DNA of 64,000 bases from UBA1479 sp040216635 (GCA_040216635.1 JAVJOU010000029.1:186001-250000), one strand, 5' to 3'; counted from the stretch's first letter, positions 1-9,204 are shown. Numbers and translations are program-made. Notes: a model not told the origin generated them from the sequence alone.

Positions 1-104
1 GCGAACCCGATGCGGATAGCGCCAAAACCGTCGTCATCGAGGTCGGTGGCGGTTCCGAAAGCAGCGGTGCCCGCCGCGGCTGGTGGAACCGGCTGGTCGA
101 CTAA
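1..104 (+). CDS. 3' end of a probable ribonuclease E/G gene (partial)
   Basis: Only the last 33 codons are present; the gene enters from the left edge in the frame that stops with TAA at 102-104. The visible tail reads TVVIEVGG...ARRGWWNRLVD, a Gly/Ser-rich linker ending in an Arg-Trp-Trp motif. This resembles the C-terminal tip of alphaproteobacterial RNase E, whose C-terminal region scaffolds the degradosome. The neighbourhood (M48 protease and DsbA close by) also fits what I remember of RNase E loci in Rhodospirillales. The catalytic part is outside the window, so the name is inference; that it is a coding 3' end is supported by the terminator that follows. Confidence 0.5.
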   Translation, partial: EPDADSAKTVVIEVGGGSESSGARRGWWNRLVD

Positions 105-137
105 CCGGCTTCCCCGGCCACAAACCGGATATGAAAG

Positions 138-171
138 CGCCGGCGGGACATATCCTGCCGGCGTTTTTTTT
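138..171 (+). terminator. Rho-independent terminator
   Basis: A 10-bp GC-rich stem (138-147 pairing with 154-163, loop 148-153) is followed at once by a run of eight T. It lies 34 bases after the stop of the partial gene at the left edge and before the convergent aminotransferase gene, so it ends the incoming plus-strand transcript. Confidence 0.85.
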
Positions 172-189
172 ATTGGCCCGTGATTAGGG

Positions 190-1338
190 TCAGCGTTTCC
201 AGGTCAGGAGCTTTTCAGCGGCCAGGGCGATTTCCTGCTCGCTTCCGGCAAAGGAAAAACGCACGAATTGATGGCCGCGGGTCGGATCGAAATCGACACC
301 CGGCGTTGCCGCCACACCGGTTTCCGCCAGCATGCGGCGGCAGAAATCCATCGCATCGTTTGTCAGCTCAGACACATCCGCATAGATGTAAAAAGCCCCG
401 TCCGCCGGGGCCAGGCGGGTGAACCCGGCCTGGGGCAGCTTTTGCAAAAGAATGTCCCGGTTGCGGGCATAATGACGGACGTTTTGTTCCAGTTCGTCCG
501 TACAGTCGAATGCGGCAAGCCCCGCCTGCTGCGAAATTGCCGGCGGTGAAATAAACAGGTTCTGTGCCAGGCATTCGACGGCACGGTGCAGATCTTTCGG
601 CACCACCATCCATCCCAGGCGCCAGCCGGTCATGGAATAGTACTTGGAGAAACTGTTGATCACGACCGCGTCCCGGGTATGGGACAGCGCCGTCACTCCC
701 GGCGCACCATAGGTGATGCCGTGATAAATCTCGTCGGAAATCAGGCGAATGCCGCGCGCATCGCAATGGGCGATCAAAGCCTTGAATTCATCGGGATCGA
801 TCATCGTTCCCGCCGGATTGGAGGGACTGGCAATGATCAGGCCGTCGGGATCGCAGTCCAGACCGGCGAGCCGGGTGACCGTGGGCTGAAAATTATCTTC
901 CAACGTCGTCGGCAAATCCACGACCTCGACCCCCAGGCCGGTCAGGATGTTCCGGTAGGCAGGATATCCCGGCGACGCCAGGGCAACACGGTCACCGGCA
1001 TCAAAGGCCGCCATGAAGGACAGCACGAACCCGCCGGACGAACCGGTGGTCACCACAACGTCATTGGCGTCGACTTCGACACCATAGGCATCATCGTAAT
1101 GTTTGGCGATGGCCTGGCGCAGGTCCCACATGCCAAGCGCGTTGGTATACCCAATGCGGTCCCCGTCAAGGGCCCGGTGGGCTGCCTCGATCACCTTGGC
1201 CGGGGCGCTGGTGCCGGGCTGGCCGACCTCCAGATGCAGGACCTCGCCGCCCGCACGTTCGCGTTCTTCGGCGGCGCGCATCACGTCCATAACGATGAAA
1301 GGCGGCACTTGGCCGCGATCGGACGCTTTTAAGACCAT
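190..1338 (-). CDS. class I/II PLP-dependent aminotransferase
   Basis: 382 residues, full length for a fold-type I aspartate-aminotransferase-like enzyme of the cytoplasm. It transfers an amino group between an amino acid and a 2-oxo acid through pyridoxal phosphate. Visible landmarks: N-terminal GQPGTSAP substrate loop (39-46), SPSNPAG with the PLP-contacting Asn near 174, ISDEIYHG with the ring-binding Asp near 202 and Tyr near 205, the Schiff-base Lys near 232 in SFSKYYSMTGWR, and a C-terminal Arg in FVRFSFA that usually binds the substrate carboxylate. Exact substrate cannot be read. It converges on the gene at the left edge and is followed on the same strand, 20 bases upstream, by the gamma-glutamyltransferase-like gene, so the two may be cotranscribed. 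Confidence 0.9.
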   Translation of the reverse strand: MVLKASDRGQVPPFIVMDVMRAAEERERAGGEVLHLEVGQPGTSAPAKVIEAAHRALDGDRIGYTNALGMWDLRQAIAKHYDDAYGVEVDANDVVVTTGSSGGFVLSFMAAFDAGDRVALASPGYPAYRNILTGLGVEVVDLPTTLEDNFQPTVTRLAGLDCDPDGLIIASPSNPAGTMIDPDEFKALIAHCDARGIRLISDEIYHGITYGAPGVTALSHTRDAVVINSFSKYYSMTGWRLGWMVVPKDLHRAVECLAQNLFISPPAISQQAGLAAFDCTDELEQNVRHYARNRDILLQKLPQAGFTRLAPADGAFYIYADVSELTNDAMDFCRRMLAETGVAATPGVDFDPTRGHQFVRFSFAGSEQEIALAAEKLLTWKR

Positions 1339-1358
1339 TTTTTAAATCTTTCCGTCGA

Positions 1359-3116
1359 TTACCGGTCGCCGACGGCACCCAGACCGAAGCCGCGCGGATC
1401 GGCGAAGGCACCGCAAGACTGATCCTCAGAAGGTACGCCCGTATCGCAATAAATGGCGTTGATGATCGCGGTCGATGCCGACGGATGCAGGGTATGCCCC
1501 CGCTGACGCAGGTCCGACTGAAGACTGTCAGACAAGCCCGGTTCGATCACCAATGCGTCGGTTCCTTCGGCATAATATAGTCGAGGACTGCCCAAGACCT
1601 GTTCCAGGCTCTCACCAACCCCCGAAACCCTAAGAACCAAATCGGCAATCGCTTCCGTTGCCCCCGGCCCACCGGTTACCGTGGCGGCAAGGAACACGCG
1701 TTCCTTTTCCTTTTTCAACTCTTCTTCGCTGACCAGCAGAACCGGCGTCGCCGATACGGGCGGCAAGGCATTTGGTCCAGGCGGCTGTGCAAACAGGATC
1801 CCCAACGAGGGTGCGACCTTGCCGGCCCCCATGGGACCGTTCATCGATACGGTACAGGCAACCGCCGAGCCGAATTTATCGATCGCAACCAATCCGGATG
1901 CCTCGGCGCCGGAAGGAAGGGAGAACGCCGGGCCGGAAGTTGCGGTTTTTTTCATATGCCGGTCCTCATCAAGAGTATCGGCGATCTGGTCATGTCTGTC
2001 CCTATCCGTCAGGAAATATGCAGGTTTCGTTACGACCCCATCCCGCCGCAGCCAATCGGCACGACGGGCCTGGGCCGCCAAGGCCGCTTCGGCGAATAAA
2101 TGCGACCTAACAGGATCCGTGTGTTCTTCGTATTGGGCGTTTATCAAAATTCCCAATAAATCCGCGGCCAGCGCACCACCCAATTGCGGCGGTGACGGCA
2201 GGATCAAATTGGTCCTGAGAATATAGGGCAGCGTGATCGCAGGTCTCGCCTCAGGCAAATAACCCCGCATGTCTTCGATCGAAATCTTGCCGCCTTGGCT
2301 ATTGGCATCCTCGACGAAATCGCGCGCCAACTGGCCTTGATAGAAATCCCCACCGCCGCGAACACGCAGGCGCCCCAGCACACCGGCCAAGCGCAGCCGG
2401 TCCATCCGGTCACCTTCGTCCGCAAGACGTCGCTCACCGCGTTTGTGGAACAGGGCCGCGGCATCCGGCATCCCCGATAGCCGCCCGGCCTGGGCGCGAA
2501 GGTCCGAGGCAAAGGCCCGAGAAACGATACTGCCGAACCGTGCAAGGTTTTCTGCCGGCTGGATAACCTGGGCCCATTTGAGATTGCCCAAACGGGCATG
2601 CAAAACGGCGAATCCGCGCGGGTTGCCAGGAATCGGCACCAGCCCCCGATCGGTTCCGTCGGGATTCAACGGCATCAGCGCCGGAAACGATAAAACGTCG
2701 TTCCGTTTATTCAGATTATCGCGGATTACGCATACCCCACCGCCGCCGAGCCCCGCATTCGTCGGCTTGGACACGGCCATGGCGAAATACATCGCTGTCA
2801 CGGAATCGGCGGCCGACCCGCCCGCCGACAGAATTTCGCGGCCAACCAAGGCAGCCTGTGGATCATCGGCCACGACACCGCCCAGGAACCCACGCACAAA
2901 GCCGCTTTGCCCCAATTGCTTGGTGTTTTCTTCCTTGTCTTTCCCGAAAGGGTTGGGAAATCCCCCGGAACAGCCCGTCAACAGAGCCGCAATCAGGCTG
3001 ACGGAAAGAATGCGCGACGTCGATTGACGGCACGCAAACCCGTGACTACGTTTACGGAGCCCGGAAACATGAGGGAACGCGTCCCAACCGGCGTTGATTG
3101 CTTTGAAAAGCCGCAT
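1359..3116 (-). CDS. gamma-glutamyltransferase-like lipoprotein, catalytic Thr apparently lost
   Basis: Related to periplasmic gamma-glutamyltransferases: GGG-rich small-subunit core (GLGGGGVCV), IDKFGSAVACTVSMNG, and the LVIEPGLSDS C-terminal region. The N-terminus has a lipobox (LLTGC-S), so the protein is probably an outer-membrane or periplasmic lipoprotein. The ATG at 3116 is the first start that gives a sensible lipoprotein signal; the frame stays open to 3287 but that extension overlaps the divergent M48 gene. In active enzymes the large subunit begins with a Thr-Thr-His nucleophile motif just before the hVhD strand; here the aligned residues are Ala-Ser-Gly (EASGLVAID), so autocleavage and transferase activity are doubtful. 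A pseudo-enzyme or a Ser-based variant are both possible. Confidence 0.75.
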   Translation of the reverse strand: MRLFKAINAGWDAFPHVSGLRKRSHGFACRQSTSRILSVSLIAALLTGCSGGFPNPFGKDKEENTKQLGQSGFVRGFLGGVVADDPQAALVGREILSAGGSAADSVTAMYFAMAVSKPTNAGLGGGGVCVIRDNLNKRNDVLSFPALMPLNPDGTDRGLVPIPGNPRGFAVLHARLGNLKWAQVIQPAENLARFGSIVSRAFASDLRAQAGRLSGMPDAAALFHKRGERRLADEGDRMDRLRLAGVLGRLRVRGGGDFYQGQLARDFVEDANSQGGKISIEDMRGYLPEARPAITLPYILRTNLILPSPPQLGGALAADLLGILINAQYEEHTDPVRSHLFAEAALAAQARRADWLRRDGVVTKPAYFLTDRDRHDQIADTLDEDRHMKKTATSGPAFSLPSGAEASGLVAIDKFGSAVACTVSMNGPMGAGKVAPSLGILFAQPPGPNALPPVSATPVLLVSEEELKKEKERVFLAATVTGGPGATEAIADLVLRVSGVGESLEQVLGSPRLYYAEGTDALVIEPGLSDSLQSDLRQRGHTLHPSASTAIINAIYCDTGVPSEDQSCGAFADPRGFGLGAVGDR

Positions 3117-4464
3117 CTTTAAATCGTTGATTGTGTTTGTCATTTTCGTCATCGGCCAATCTTGTTGGTCGACGAGCTCCCTTGCGCGGCCCTTGTCGAT
3201 GATCAGGGACGTCGAAATTGAAAATATCATCCGCGAATACGCCACACCAGTCTTCGAGGCCGCGGGCCTCAACCCCAAGTCCATCAAGACCTACCTCGTA
3301 AACGATCACCGACTCAATGCCTTTGTCGCGGGCGGGCAAAACATGTTCATAAATACGGGTCTGCTGATCCAAAGCGATACCCCCGGTCAGGTCATCGGTG
3401 TGATCGCTCACGAAACCGGTCATATTGCGGGCAACCACCTGGCACGCACCCATGACGCCCTGTCGAAAACGACGGCGGCGCAAATCGTCAGCATGATCCT
3501 GGGCGGAGTTGCCGTTCTCGCCGGTGCTCCGGAAGCGGGGACCGCGATACTCAGCGGCGGGCAGACCATGGCTGTCCGTTCGTTTCTGGCCTACAGCCGC
3601 GGCCATGAATCGTCCGCCGACCAAGCAGCGATGACCTATCTCGACCGCACCGGGCAGTCGGCCAAGGGCTTGTTGGAATTCATGGGCAAACTGGAATCCA
3701 ACGAACTGCTGATCAGTGCATCCCGTGACCCCTATCTTTTGACCCACCCGCTGACCCGTGAACGTATCGACGCCCTGGAAGCCCATGTCGCGTGGTCGAA
3801 GTTTTCGGACATCAAGGACGATCCCAGGCTGATCGCCCTGCACGAACGCATGAAGGCAAAATTGATCGCCTTCATAACGCCCGGACAGGCTTTTAGGACG
3901 TATAAAAAAACCGACACCAGCGTACCGGCGCGATATGCCCGCGCCATTGCGTATTTTCAGAAAGCCCGGGTCGATGAATTTCTCGAGACCATCGACGGAT
4001 TGATCGCCGAGTTTCCCAATGACCCCTATTTCCATGAAATTCGCGGCCAAGGGCTGTACGAAAACGGCGACGCCAAAGGAGCCCTGCCGTCCTATGCAAA
4101 AGCCGTCGAACTGTTACCGGAATCAGATCTGCTGCGCCTGGAATTGGCGCGCGTCGAACTGGCCGTCGATGACCCGGCCAAACTGGACGACGCGATCGAG
4201 AACCTAAAATTCGCCGCCCATTACGAACGGTTCTCGCCGACCATTTATCAACTGCTGGGAAATGCTTATTACAAAAAAGGCGACGAGCCCCGGGCCCGTC
4301 TGTATCACGCCGATGCGGCATTCCTGCGGGGCGAGATGGAAAAAGCGATCTATAACGGCGAGGTCGCCTCACGCTCATTCCGCCAAGGCAGTTCGGAATG
4401 GCTGCGGGCCCAAGACATCATTAATGCCGCCAAGGTCCAACAGCAAAAGCGGAGCGCCCAGTAA
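3094..4464 (+). CDS. M48-family metalloprotease with TPR tail (BepA/YfgC-like)
   Basis: 456 residues. The N-terminus is a hydrophobic export signal (about 10-30), then an M48 domain with the zinc motif HETGH (His106, Glu107, His110) and third ligand Glu near 172 in RGHESSAD. The C-terminal half carries tetratricopeptide-like helices (AIAYFQKARVDEFL; LPSYAKAVELLPESD; LLGNAYYKKGD). This architecture is that of BepA-type periplasmic proteases that process or degrade stalled outer-membrane assembly substrates. The start is uncertain: TTG at 3094, with later in-frame TTG at 3103 and 3127 and GTG at 3133, and no strong ribosome site. It diverges from the lipoprotein gene and overlaps its 5' end by about 20 bases. 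DUF3047 and DsbA genes follow on the same strand. Confidence 0.88.
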   Translation: MIALKSRIFKSLIVFVIFVIGQSCWSTSSLARPLSMIRDVEIENIIREYATPVFEAAGLNPKSIKTYLVNDHRLNAFVAGGQNMFINTGLLIQSDTPGQVIGVIAHETGHIAGNHLARTHDALSKTTAAQIVSMILGGVAVLAGAPEAGTAILSGGQTMAVRSFLAYSRGHESSADQAAMTYLDRTGQSAKGLLEFMGKLESNELLISASRDPYLLTHPLTRERIDALEAHVAWSKFSDIKDDPRLIALHERMKAKLIAFITPGQAFRTYKKTDTSVPARYARAIAYFQKARVDEFLETIDGLIAEFPNDPYFHEIRGQGLYENGDAKGALPSYAKAVELLPESDLLRLELARVELAVDDPAKLDDAIENLKFAAHYERFSPTIYQLLGNAYYKKGDEPRARLYHADAAFLRGEMEKAIYNGEVASRSFRQGSSEWLRAQDIINAAKVQQQKRSAQ

Positions 4465-4466
4465 TC

Positions 4467-5219
4467 GTGAGCCGCAGGCGGCATGCCCTTAACGGCCGGG
4501 CACGGGCAATCGCAATCATGCTCACGGCCGTCGTGGGCGGTTGCTCCACGACACCCGCCACCTCGCTGACCGGTACCGCCACCGAAATTCAAACCATCAT
4601 GGCCACCATCGGCCCATCCCCCTTGTTTGCAGGATTGGATCGTGGCGACCGCTGGCTGATCGTGGGCAGTCCGTCGCACAACCGTGTGCGTATGGCCGTG
4701 GACGAAGGCCTGCCCGTGGTCCATATCGCCGCGGGGTCAGACGACCTTGTCATGGGACGGCGCATCGATCAGCACCTGCTGGCCGTGCCTTTTCTGACTT
4801 GGCGATGGAAGATGTCACCCCATACCAGCCCCTATCATCCGGTGCGCATCGCCGTCGGCTTCGCCGATACCGCGCGCCCCCTGGACCCGAAAGACACGAC
4901 CCTTCGCCATTTGCCCGACGACGTCAGAATTCTGGAACTCGTGTGGAACGAACGGGCCCTTCGCCGGGGCACCATGGACAAACCGCAAGACCGTGAACCG
5001 GCTCGCTACACCGTCCGCGGCGGGCAGGAATCTCTCGGCAAAAGCTGGCAGGAAGGCGTCGACCTGATATCCCTTCACGATCAGGCTTGGCCGGGCCTGT
5101 CGACCAGCCGCACCCGGATTGTGTTCGTTGCCGTACGGGCCGTTCCGGCAGCAGCACCTTCGTCCCGCCAAGGGGCCCTTTCTGCAGCCCTGATCTCAAA
5201 CCTGCGGCTGATCCGCTGA
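4467..5219 (+). CDS. DUF3047-family lipoprotein
   Basis: 250 residues from a GTG start two bases after the M48 stop, so the genes are almost certainly cotranscribed. The N-terminus is basic then hydrophobic and ends in VVGGC-S, a lipobox. The body contains the DUF3047 hallmarks FLTWRWKM and the later VRILELVWNERA. Function of the family is unknown; position beside a periplasmic protease and DsbA suggests a cell-envelope role (inference). Confidence 0.75.
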   Translation: MSRRRHALNGRARAIAIMLTAVVGGCSTTPATSLTGTATEIQTIMATIGPSPLFAGLDRGDRWLIVGSPSHNRVRMAVDEGLPVVHIAAGSDDLVMGRRIDQHLLAVPFLTWRWKMSPHTSPYHPVRIAVGFADTARPLDPKDTTLRHLPDDVRILELVWNERALRRGTMDKPQDREPARYTVRGGQESLGKSWQEGVDLISLHDQAWPGLSTSRTRIVFVAVRAVPAAAPSSRQGALSAALISNLRLIR

Positions 5220-5307
5220 CATATTCGCATGCCGCCGCGGCCGATGGCATCTTGCCCCCGGCAGCCGGCTGCACCAATATGCGCCCAGCCACTGCAAAGG
5301 AATGACC

Positions 5308-6093
5308 ATGTCCCTTCGGTTTACCGCATTACATGCTATCCTGTTCACCGCCTGTGCCCTTTCGATCTCGATCATGGTATCGGCCTTGCCCGCATATGCC
5401 CAAGACAAGGGTGCTGCACCGGCAATGAGCACAGAGCAGCGCGGCGCGATCGAAGAGGTGGTTCGCGATTATCTGCTGACCAATCCCGAAATTATCGTCG
5501 AGGCCATCCGCATTTTCCGCGAGCGGGAACAGCAGGCCCAGACAGCGCGCGCCCAACAGGCTCTTACCGCCCACAAAGACACGTTGATACACGCCAAGGG
5601 AGCACCGGAAGCCGGCAATCCAAAGGGCGACGTGACGGTAGTTGAGTTTTTCGACTACCAATGCGGCTACTGCAAGCGGGTGCTGCCCGCACTCAGCCAG
5701 TTGTTGGAAGAGGACAAGAACCTGCGCTGGGTGTTCAAGGAATTCCCCATCTTAGGACCGGATTCGATGACCGCATCCCAGGCGGCCCTGGCGGCATGGA
5801 ACCTGGACCAGAGCAAGTATTTAGACTTCCACGCAGCCTTGATGGCGGCCAGCGGCGCCCTTCCCGAAGATCGGGTCTTAAAGATCGCCCAAAGCGTCGG
5901 TTACGATGCAGCCAAACTGCGTGAAGCCATGAAGTCCGAAGCCGTGACCGGCGAAATCGCCCGCAATCATCAGTTGGCGGAAACCTTGAACATCCGGGGC
6001 ACCCCGGCGTTCATCGTCGGCGATGAATTGGTGCCGGGCGCGGTCGATCTCGACACCCTTCGCCAGCTTATCCAAAAGGCGCGCAAGGGCTGA
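5308..6093 (+). CDS. DsbA-family thiol:disulfide oxidoreductase
   Basis: Exported thioredoxin-fold protein of about 261 residues. Signal peptide ends near ALPAYAQ; then a helical N-terminal section, the strand VTVVEFFDYQ leading to the active site CGYC (about 119-122), and the cis-Pro loop RGTPAF near residue 230. The DsbA/DsbG family introduces or isomerises disulfides in exported proteins. I prefer the ATG at 5308 over the one at 5302 because AAAGG at 5296-5300 is then at normal spacing. It is the last gene of the M48/DUF3047/DsbA run. Confidence 0.9.
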   Translation: MSLRFTALHAILFTACALSISIMVSALPAYAQDKGAAPAMSTEQRGAIEEVVRDYLLTNPEIIVEAIRIFREREQQAQTARAQQALTAHKDTLIHAKGAPEAGNPKGDVTVVEFFDYQCGYCKRVLPALSQLLEEDKNLRWVFKEFPILGPDSMTASQAALAAWNLDQSKYLDFHAALMAASGALPEDRVLKIAQSVGYDAAKLREAMKSEAVTGEIARNHQLAETLNIRGTPAFIVGDELVPGAVDLDTLRQLIQKARKG

Positions 6094-6105
6094 TCGCCTA
6101 GCGTT

Positions 6106-6125
6106 CCGGCGGCATCAGCCGCCGG
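6106..6125. terminator. hairpin between convergent genes
   Basis: Perfect 8-bp GC stem (6106-6113 with 6118-6125, loop ATCA) exactly in the 34-base gap between the dsbA-like gene and the convergent EipB-like gene. There is no T tract, so it may end transcription from either side only weakly or simply stabilise 3' ends. Confidence 0.4.
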
Positions 6126-6127
6126 GA

Positions 6128-6961
6128 CTAGCCGCATTTCGGCTCGGGCAAGGGTTGGAGTTCCTCCAACGCCTGAACGATGACAAACCCGCCGATATCC
6201 ATATCCATGCGCCGGGGCACACCGTTGTCCAGAAGTTCCATGGTCATCTGAAACCCGGGGGTCGATTGCGGTTGATCGCCCGCGGTTTCGAAAAAAGCCG
6301 CCGTCAGCCGCCACCCCGGCCCCGTTCCCAACGGCCCCCAGGTTGTCCGCATGCCTTTGCCCTCGCCGGCCTTCAGTCGGCCGGTTACGACGCTGGACAT
6401 CAATTCGGGCCCGTTTTCCTCGGTCCCGTCGAAAACATGAAATTGCACTTGTTTCTCGCCGGCCTTCAACGTCGCCAGAAGTTTACGGATATGGGCCATG
6501 GGCAGGTACGTGCCTTCGGGGATGGCCACTTTCTGACCTTCCGGACTTGAATAGACGGCTTCGCCTGCGGCGCCGTTCCGGGCGACCGTAAGCGTGCCTC
6601 GTATTTTCCTATCTTCATCCCCGGCTTTGCTTTTGATCGTTGCAGCAAAGCGGTATCGCGTGCCGTCTTCGGCTTCCCAGCTTGTAAAGCGGACTTCCCG
6701 GTCGATCACGCCGCCGACGCGCGTCAGCACCCGCATCACCATGTGCTCGGCGACGATCCAGCCGTCGCAGGTGCGTTCGACCGACCGCGAGACCAGCCCC
6801 TCGACCCCGTCATAGGGCGTTTGCCCCGCAAGCGGGCCCGGCAAAAGGTTATAGACCGCACGATGGGGTGCCAGGACGTCCGCCCGGACTGCCCCCGCAG
6901 GGACGGCAACCGCCGCCGTCAGCACGCTCACGGCAAGAAAAAAAGCCCGGGTTCCGATCAT
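6128..6961 (-). CDS. EipB-like periplasmic envelope-integrity protein (DUF1849)
   Basis: 277 residues from the ATG at 6961, which has GGAG at ideal spacing and opens onto a signal peptide (AFFLAVSVLTAAVAVPAGAVRA). The frame runs open upstream to 7162, but that part has no leader character and crosses the next promoter. The mature protein matches the DUF1849/EipB family: APHRAVYNLxL start, YDGVEGL, and exactly two cysteines, one near 65 (ERTCDGW) and one at the extreme C-terminus (PEPKCG). This is the pattern of the disulfide that closes the EipB beta-spiral in Brucella (established for that family; assignment here is by similarity). Confidence 0.82.
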   Translation of the reverse strand: MIGTRAFFLAVSVLTAAVAVPAGAVRADVLAPHRAVYNLLPGPLAGQTPYDGVEGLVSRSVERTCDGWIVAEHMVMRVLTRVGGVIDREVRFTSWEAEDGTRYRFAATIKSKAGDEDRKIRGTLTVARNGAAGEAVYSSPEGQKVAIPEGTYLPMAHIRKLLATLKAGEKQVQFHVFDGTEENGPELMSSVVTGRLKAGEGKGMRTTWGPLGTGPGWRLTAAFFETAGDQPQSTPGFQMTMELLDNGVPRRMDMDIGGFVIVQALEELQPLPEPKCG

Positions 6962-7095
6962 GGTCGTCTCCGCATGTTGATCGTGGCGGGGGATCGTCAC
7001 CGCCCGGCCAGGGGATGACCTTAGGGCGTTCAGCCGCAGGCCGTAAAGACAACAGTCGGGACGAGACGCTGGATCACAAGCCTGGTTAAGGGTAA

Positions 7096-7107
7096 ATTGT
7101 ATACAAT
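7096..7107. promoter_or_regulatory. 12-bp palindrome ATTGTATACAAT upstream of dioxygenase gene
   Basis: Perfect palindrome 60 bases before the first TauD/TfdA gene. The same box with one mismatch (29345-29356) sits in the leader of the second TauD/TfdA gene 22 kb away. TTGTATACAA-type sites are typical of GntR/FadR-family operators, so a shared regulator is a reasonable inference; no such regulator gene is in the window. Confidence 0.5.
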
Positions 7108-7167
7108 AAAAGCATGCTATACGGCAGGACGGCGATAAGCTGATGCCGCCAGGGAGAACCATCCGCC

Positions 7168-8058
7168 ATGAAAATCACACCCTTACATCCCTTGATCGCG
7201 GCCGAGGCCACGGACATCGATCTCAGCATCGAGCTCACCTCCGGGCAGGTCGAAGACATCCGCTCGGCCATGGACCGCCATGCCGTCCTGGTGTTCCGCA
7301 ACCAAGTCTTGGACGACGACCAGCAACGCCGTTTCTCCGAATATTTCGGCCCCCTTGAAGTCAGCCGCAAATTGCACCGCAAGGGCTACGTCCCCCGCCT
7401 GGACAAACATATGAGCGATATCTCCAACCTGGACGAAAAGGGGGTCCCCCTGCCCAAGGACGACTTTCGTCTGCTCAATATGTACGCCAACCGACTGTGG
7501 CATTCGGATTCTTCGTTCAAGCCGGTCCCCGCCCGCTATTCCGTACTGGCCGCCCATGTGCTGCCGGAACATGGCGGCGGCAATACGGAATTCGCCGACA
7601 TGCGCGCGGCCTATGACGACCTGGATGCGGGCACGAAAGCGCGAATCGAAAATTATATCTGCATCCACTCGATCATGAATTCGCGGGAAAAGCTCGGCTA
7701 TACCGACTTCGATGAAGGCGAACGCACGGGCCTGCCGCCCGTCCGGCAGGTTCTGGTCCGCACTCATCCCGGGTCGGGCCGCAAAAGCCTTTACCTGGCG
7801 TCACATGCCGGCAGCATCGAGGGCCTGCCCATACCCGAAGGACGCATGATCCTGATGGACCTGAACGAACACGCAACGCAGCCGAAATACGTTTACAGCC
7901 ATCAATGGCAGGCCGGGGACGTGGTCATGTGGGACAACCGCTGCACCATGCACCGGGGACGGTGGCACGATCCAAACGATATCCGCGACATGCGCCGCAC
8001 CACGATTTCGGACGAAGTTCCCACGGTCGCGCAGGAAACCCCACGACAAACCGGCTGA
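7168..8058 (+). CDS. TauD/TfdA-family Fe(II)/2-oxoglutarate dioxygenase
   Basis: 296 residues. The iron triad is complete: His112 and Asp114 in LWHSDSSF, and the distal His near 262 in TMHRGR; the 2-oxoglutarate-binding Arg lies about 14 residues later (DMRRTT). These enzymes hydroxylate an unactivated carbon next to a heteroatom (taurine, 2,4-D and relatives) and release it from the carbon skeleton. The sequence is nearer the TfdA type by general motif layout, but the substrate cannot be read. AGGGAGAACC precedes the ATG. It stands alone on its strand. Confidence 0.9.
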   Translation: MKITPLHPLIAAEATDIDLSIELTSGQVEDIRSAMDRHAVLVFRNQVLDDDQQRRFSEYFGPLEVSRKLHRKGYVPRLDKHMSDISNLDEKGVPLPKDDFRLLNMYANRLWHSDSSFKPVPARYSVLAAHVLPEHGGGNTEFADMRAAYDDLDAGTKARIENYICIHSIMNSREKLGYTDFDEGERTGLPPVRQVLVRTHPGSGRKSLYLASHAGSIEGLPIPEGRMILMDLNEHATQPKYVYSHQWQAGDVVMWDNRCTMHRGRWHDPNDIRDMRRTTISDEVPTVAQETPRQTG

Positions 8059-8191
8059 CGGGCAATGTGCCCGGGGAACTCCCCGCATACGGACATCCCG
8101 GAAAATTACGCTTTATTAATGTAAACGGGCGATCCTGGCAGATGGATATGGACAGGTCCCATTGCGGACCCTTGCCGGGGAATTTTTTGTC

Positions 8192-8512
8192 ATGCAGATC
8201 GCGGCCAACCAGCACATCACCCGCCCGACCCGCTATCCCTACCACAAACCTGCGGAGGGAAAATTCGGCGGCACCCACTTTAACGGCGAGGTCGATAACG
8301 TCTCGGCCACCGGTGTCGCCGTCACATTGGGCGATGCCGGAATTGCCGTGGACAACGGGATGTTCGTCGACATGCATGTCGAAGGGCTGGGCCATCTCAC
8401 AGGCAGCGTCGCACGCACCTACGACGGCGGCTTTGCGGTCGAATTCGACGAAGCCGGCACGGACCTGGACGCCCTTGCCGAAAAGCTGCGTCATCTTGAT
8501 CACCGGGCGTGA
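8192..8512 (+). CDS. PilZ-domain protein
   Basis: About 106 residues from the ATG at 8192 (GGGGAA upstream). The c-di-GMP-binding signature is visible: RPTRY (RxxxR-like) near residue 12 and DNVSATG (D/NxSxxG) near 36, followed by the small beta-barrel strands. A single PilZ domain without partner domains would act as a c-di-GMP receptor in the cytoplasm. Target unknown. Confidence 0.75.
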   Translation: MQIAANQHITRPTRYPYHKPAEGKFGGTHFNGEVDNVSATGVAVTLGDAGIAVDNGMFVDMHVEGLGHLTGSVARTYDGGFAVEFDEAGTDLDALAEKLRHLDHRA

Positions 8513-8652
8513 AAACCGGCCCGCGCAGTCAAACGACTAACCTCGCAACATAGACCAAAGTCAGGGTTACCGGCGGATCGTAAGCCGCTGTAGAATCACC
8601 TAATAAACCGACAACTTGCATCAAACGTCGGCCATTCGAGACATACGGTGAT

Positions 8653-9204
8653 ATGAAAACCCTTCCCCCTATCTCGCTGGACGGCCAAATGCGGCCCGTC
8701 ATCAAGTCAGAGGCTGTGGAACCGGAATCCGTCGACGATCCCGGCATCAATGCCTGCATGGACTATTGGACCAGCGTGAGAGGTGACGCATTCACGGCCC
8801 GCTGGACCGATTTTCATCTGCACGAACTGCCGGCCAAGGTCTTGCCCTACGTGCTGGTTCTCGATGTCGTCGGCAACCCGCCGGAATTCATCTATCGCTA
8901 TTGGGGCTCCGGACATACCCAGTATCACCGGCACGATTACACCGGGAAAAAATTGACCGATATGGCCGATGCATGGGCTGCTACTCTTTTGACCCAGCAA
9001 TACATGACCGTCATGGATAAACGCCGGCCGTTGGTTTTCCTCAATACATATGAAGGCGTGGAACAGCCGCTTCGGTCCCTTCGCATGCCCCTATCCGAAG
9101 ACGGCGGGAACATCACCCATATGTTTTCCTTTGTCGGCCGCAGAAACCTTTCGGATTCCCTGAAAACCCTGTTCTCGGACAAAGCGAACGCAGCAGCCGA
9201 CTGA
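8653..9204 (+). CDS. PAS-domain protein (PAS_5/DUF1457 type)
   Basis: 183 residues. The central segment LPYVLVLDVVGNPPEFIYRYWGSGHTQYHRHDYTGKKL is the usual RFWGTxxxxxxGxDxTGK core of this alphaproteobacterial PAS family, followed by a PLxxxGxxI-like strand (RSLRMPLSEDG) and a hydrophobic C-terminal strand. No output domain is attached. Function is unknown; such proteins are common in Rhodospirillales genomes in many copies. Confidence 0.7.
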   Translation: MKTLPPISLDGQMRPVIKSEAVEPESVDDPGINACMDYWTSVRGDAFTARWTDFHLHELPAKVLPYVLVLDVVGNPPEFIYRYWGSGHTQYHRHDYTGKKLTDMADAWAATLLTQQYMTVMDKRRPLVFLNTYEGVEQPLRSLRMPLSEDGGNITHMFSFVGRRNLSDSLKTLFSDKANAAAD

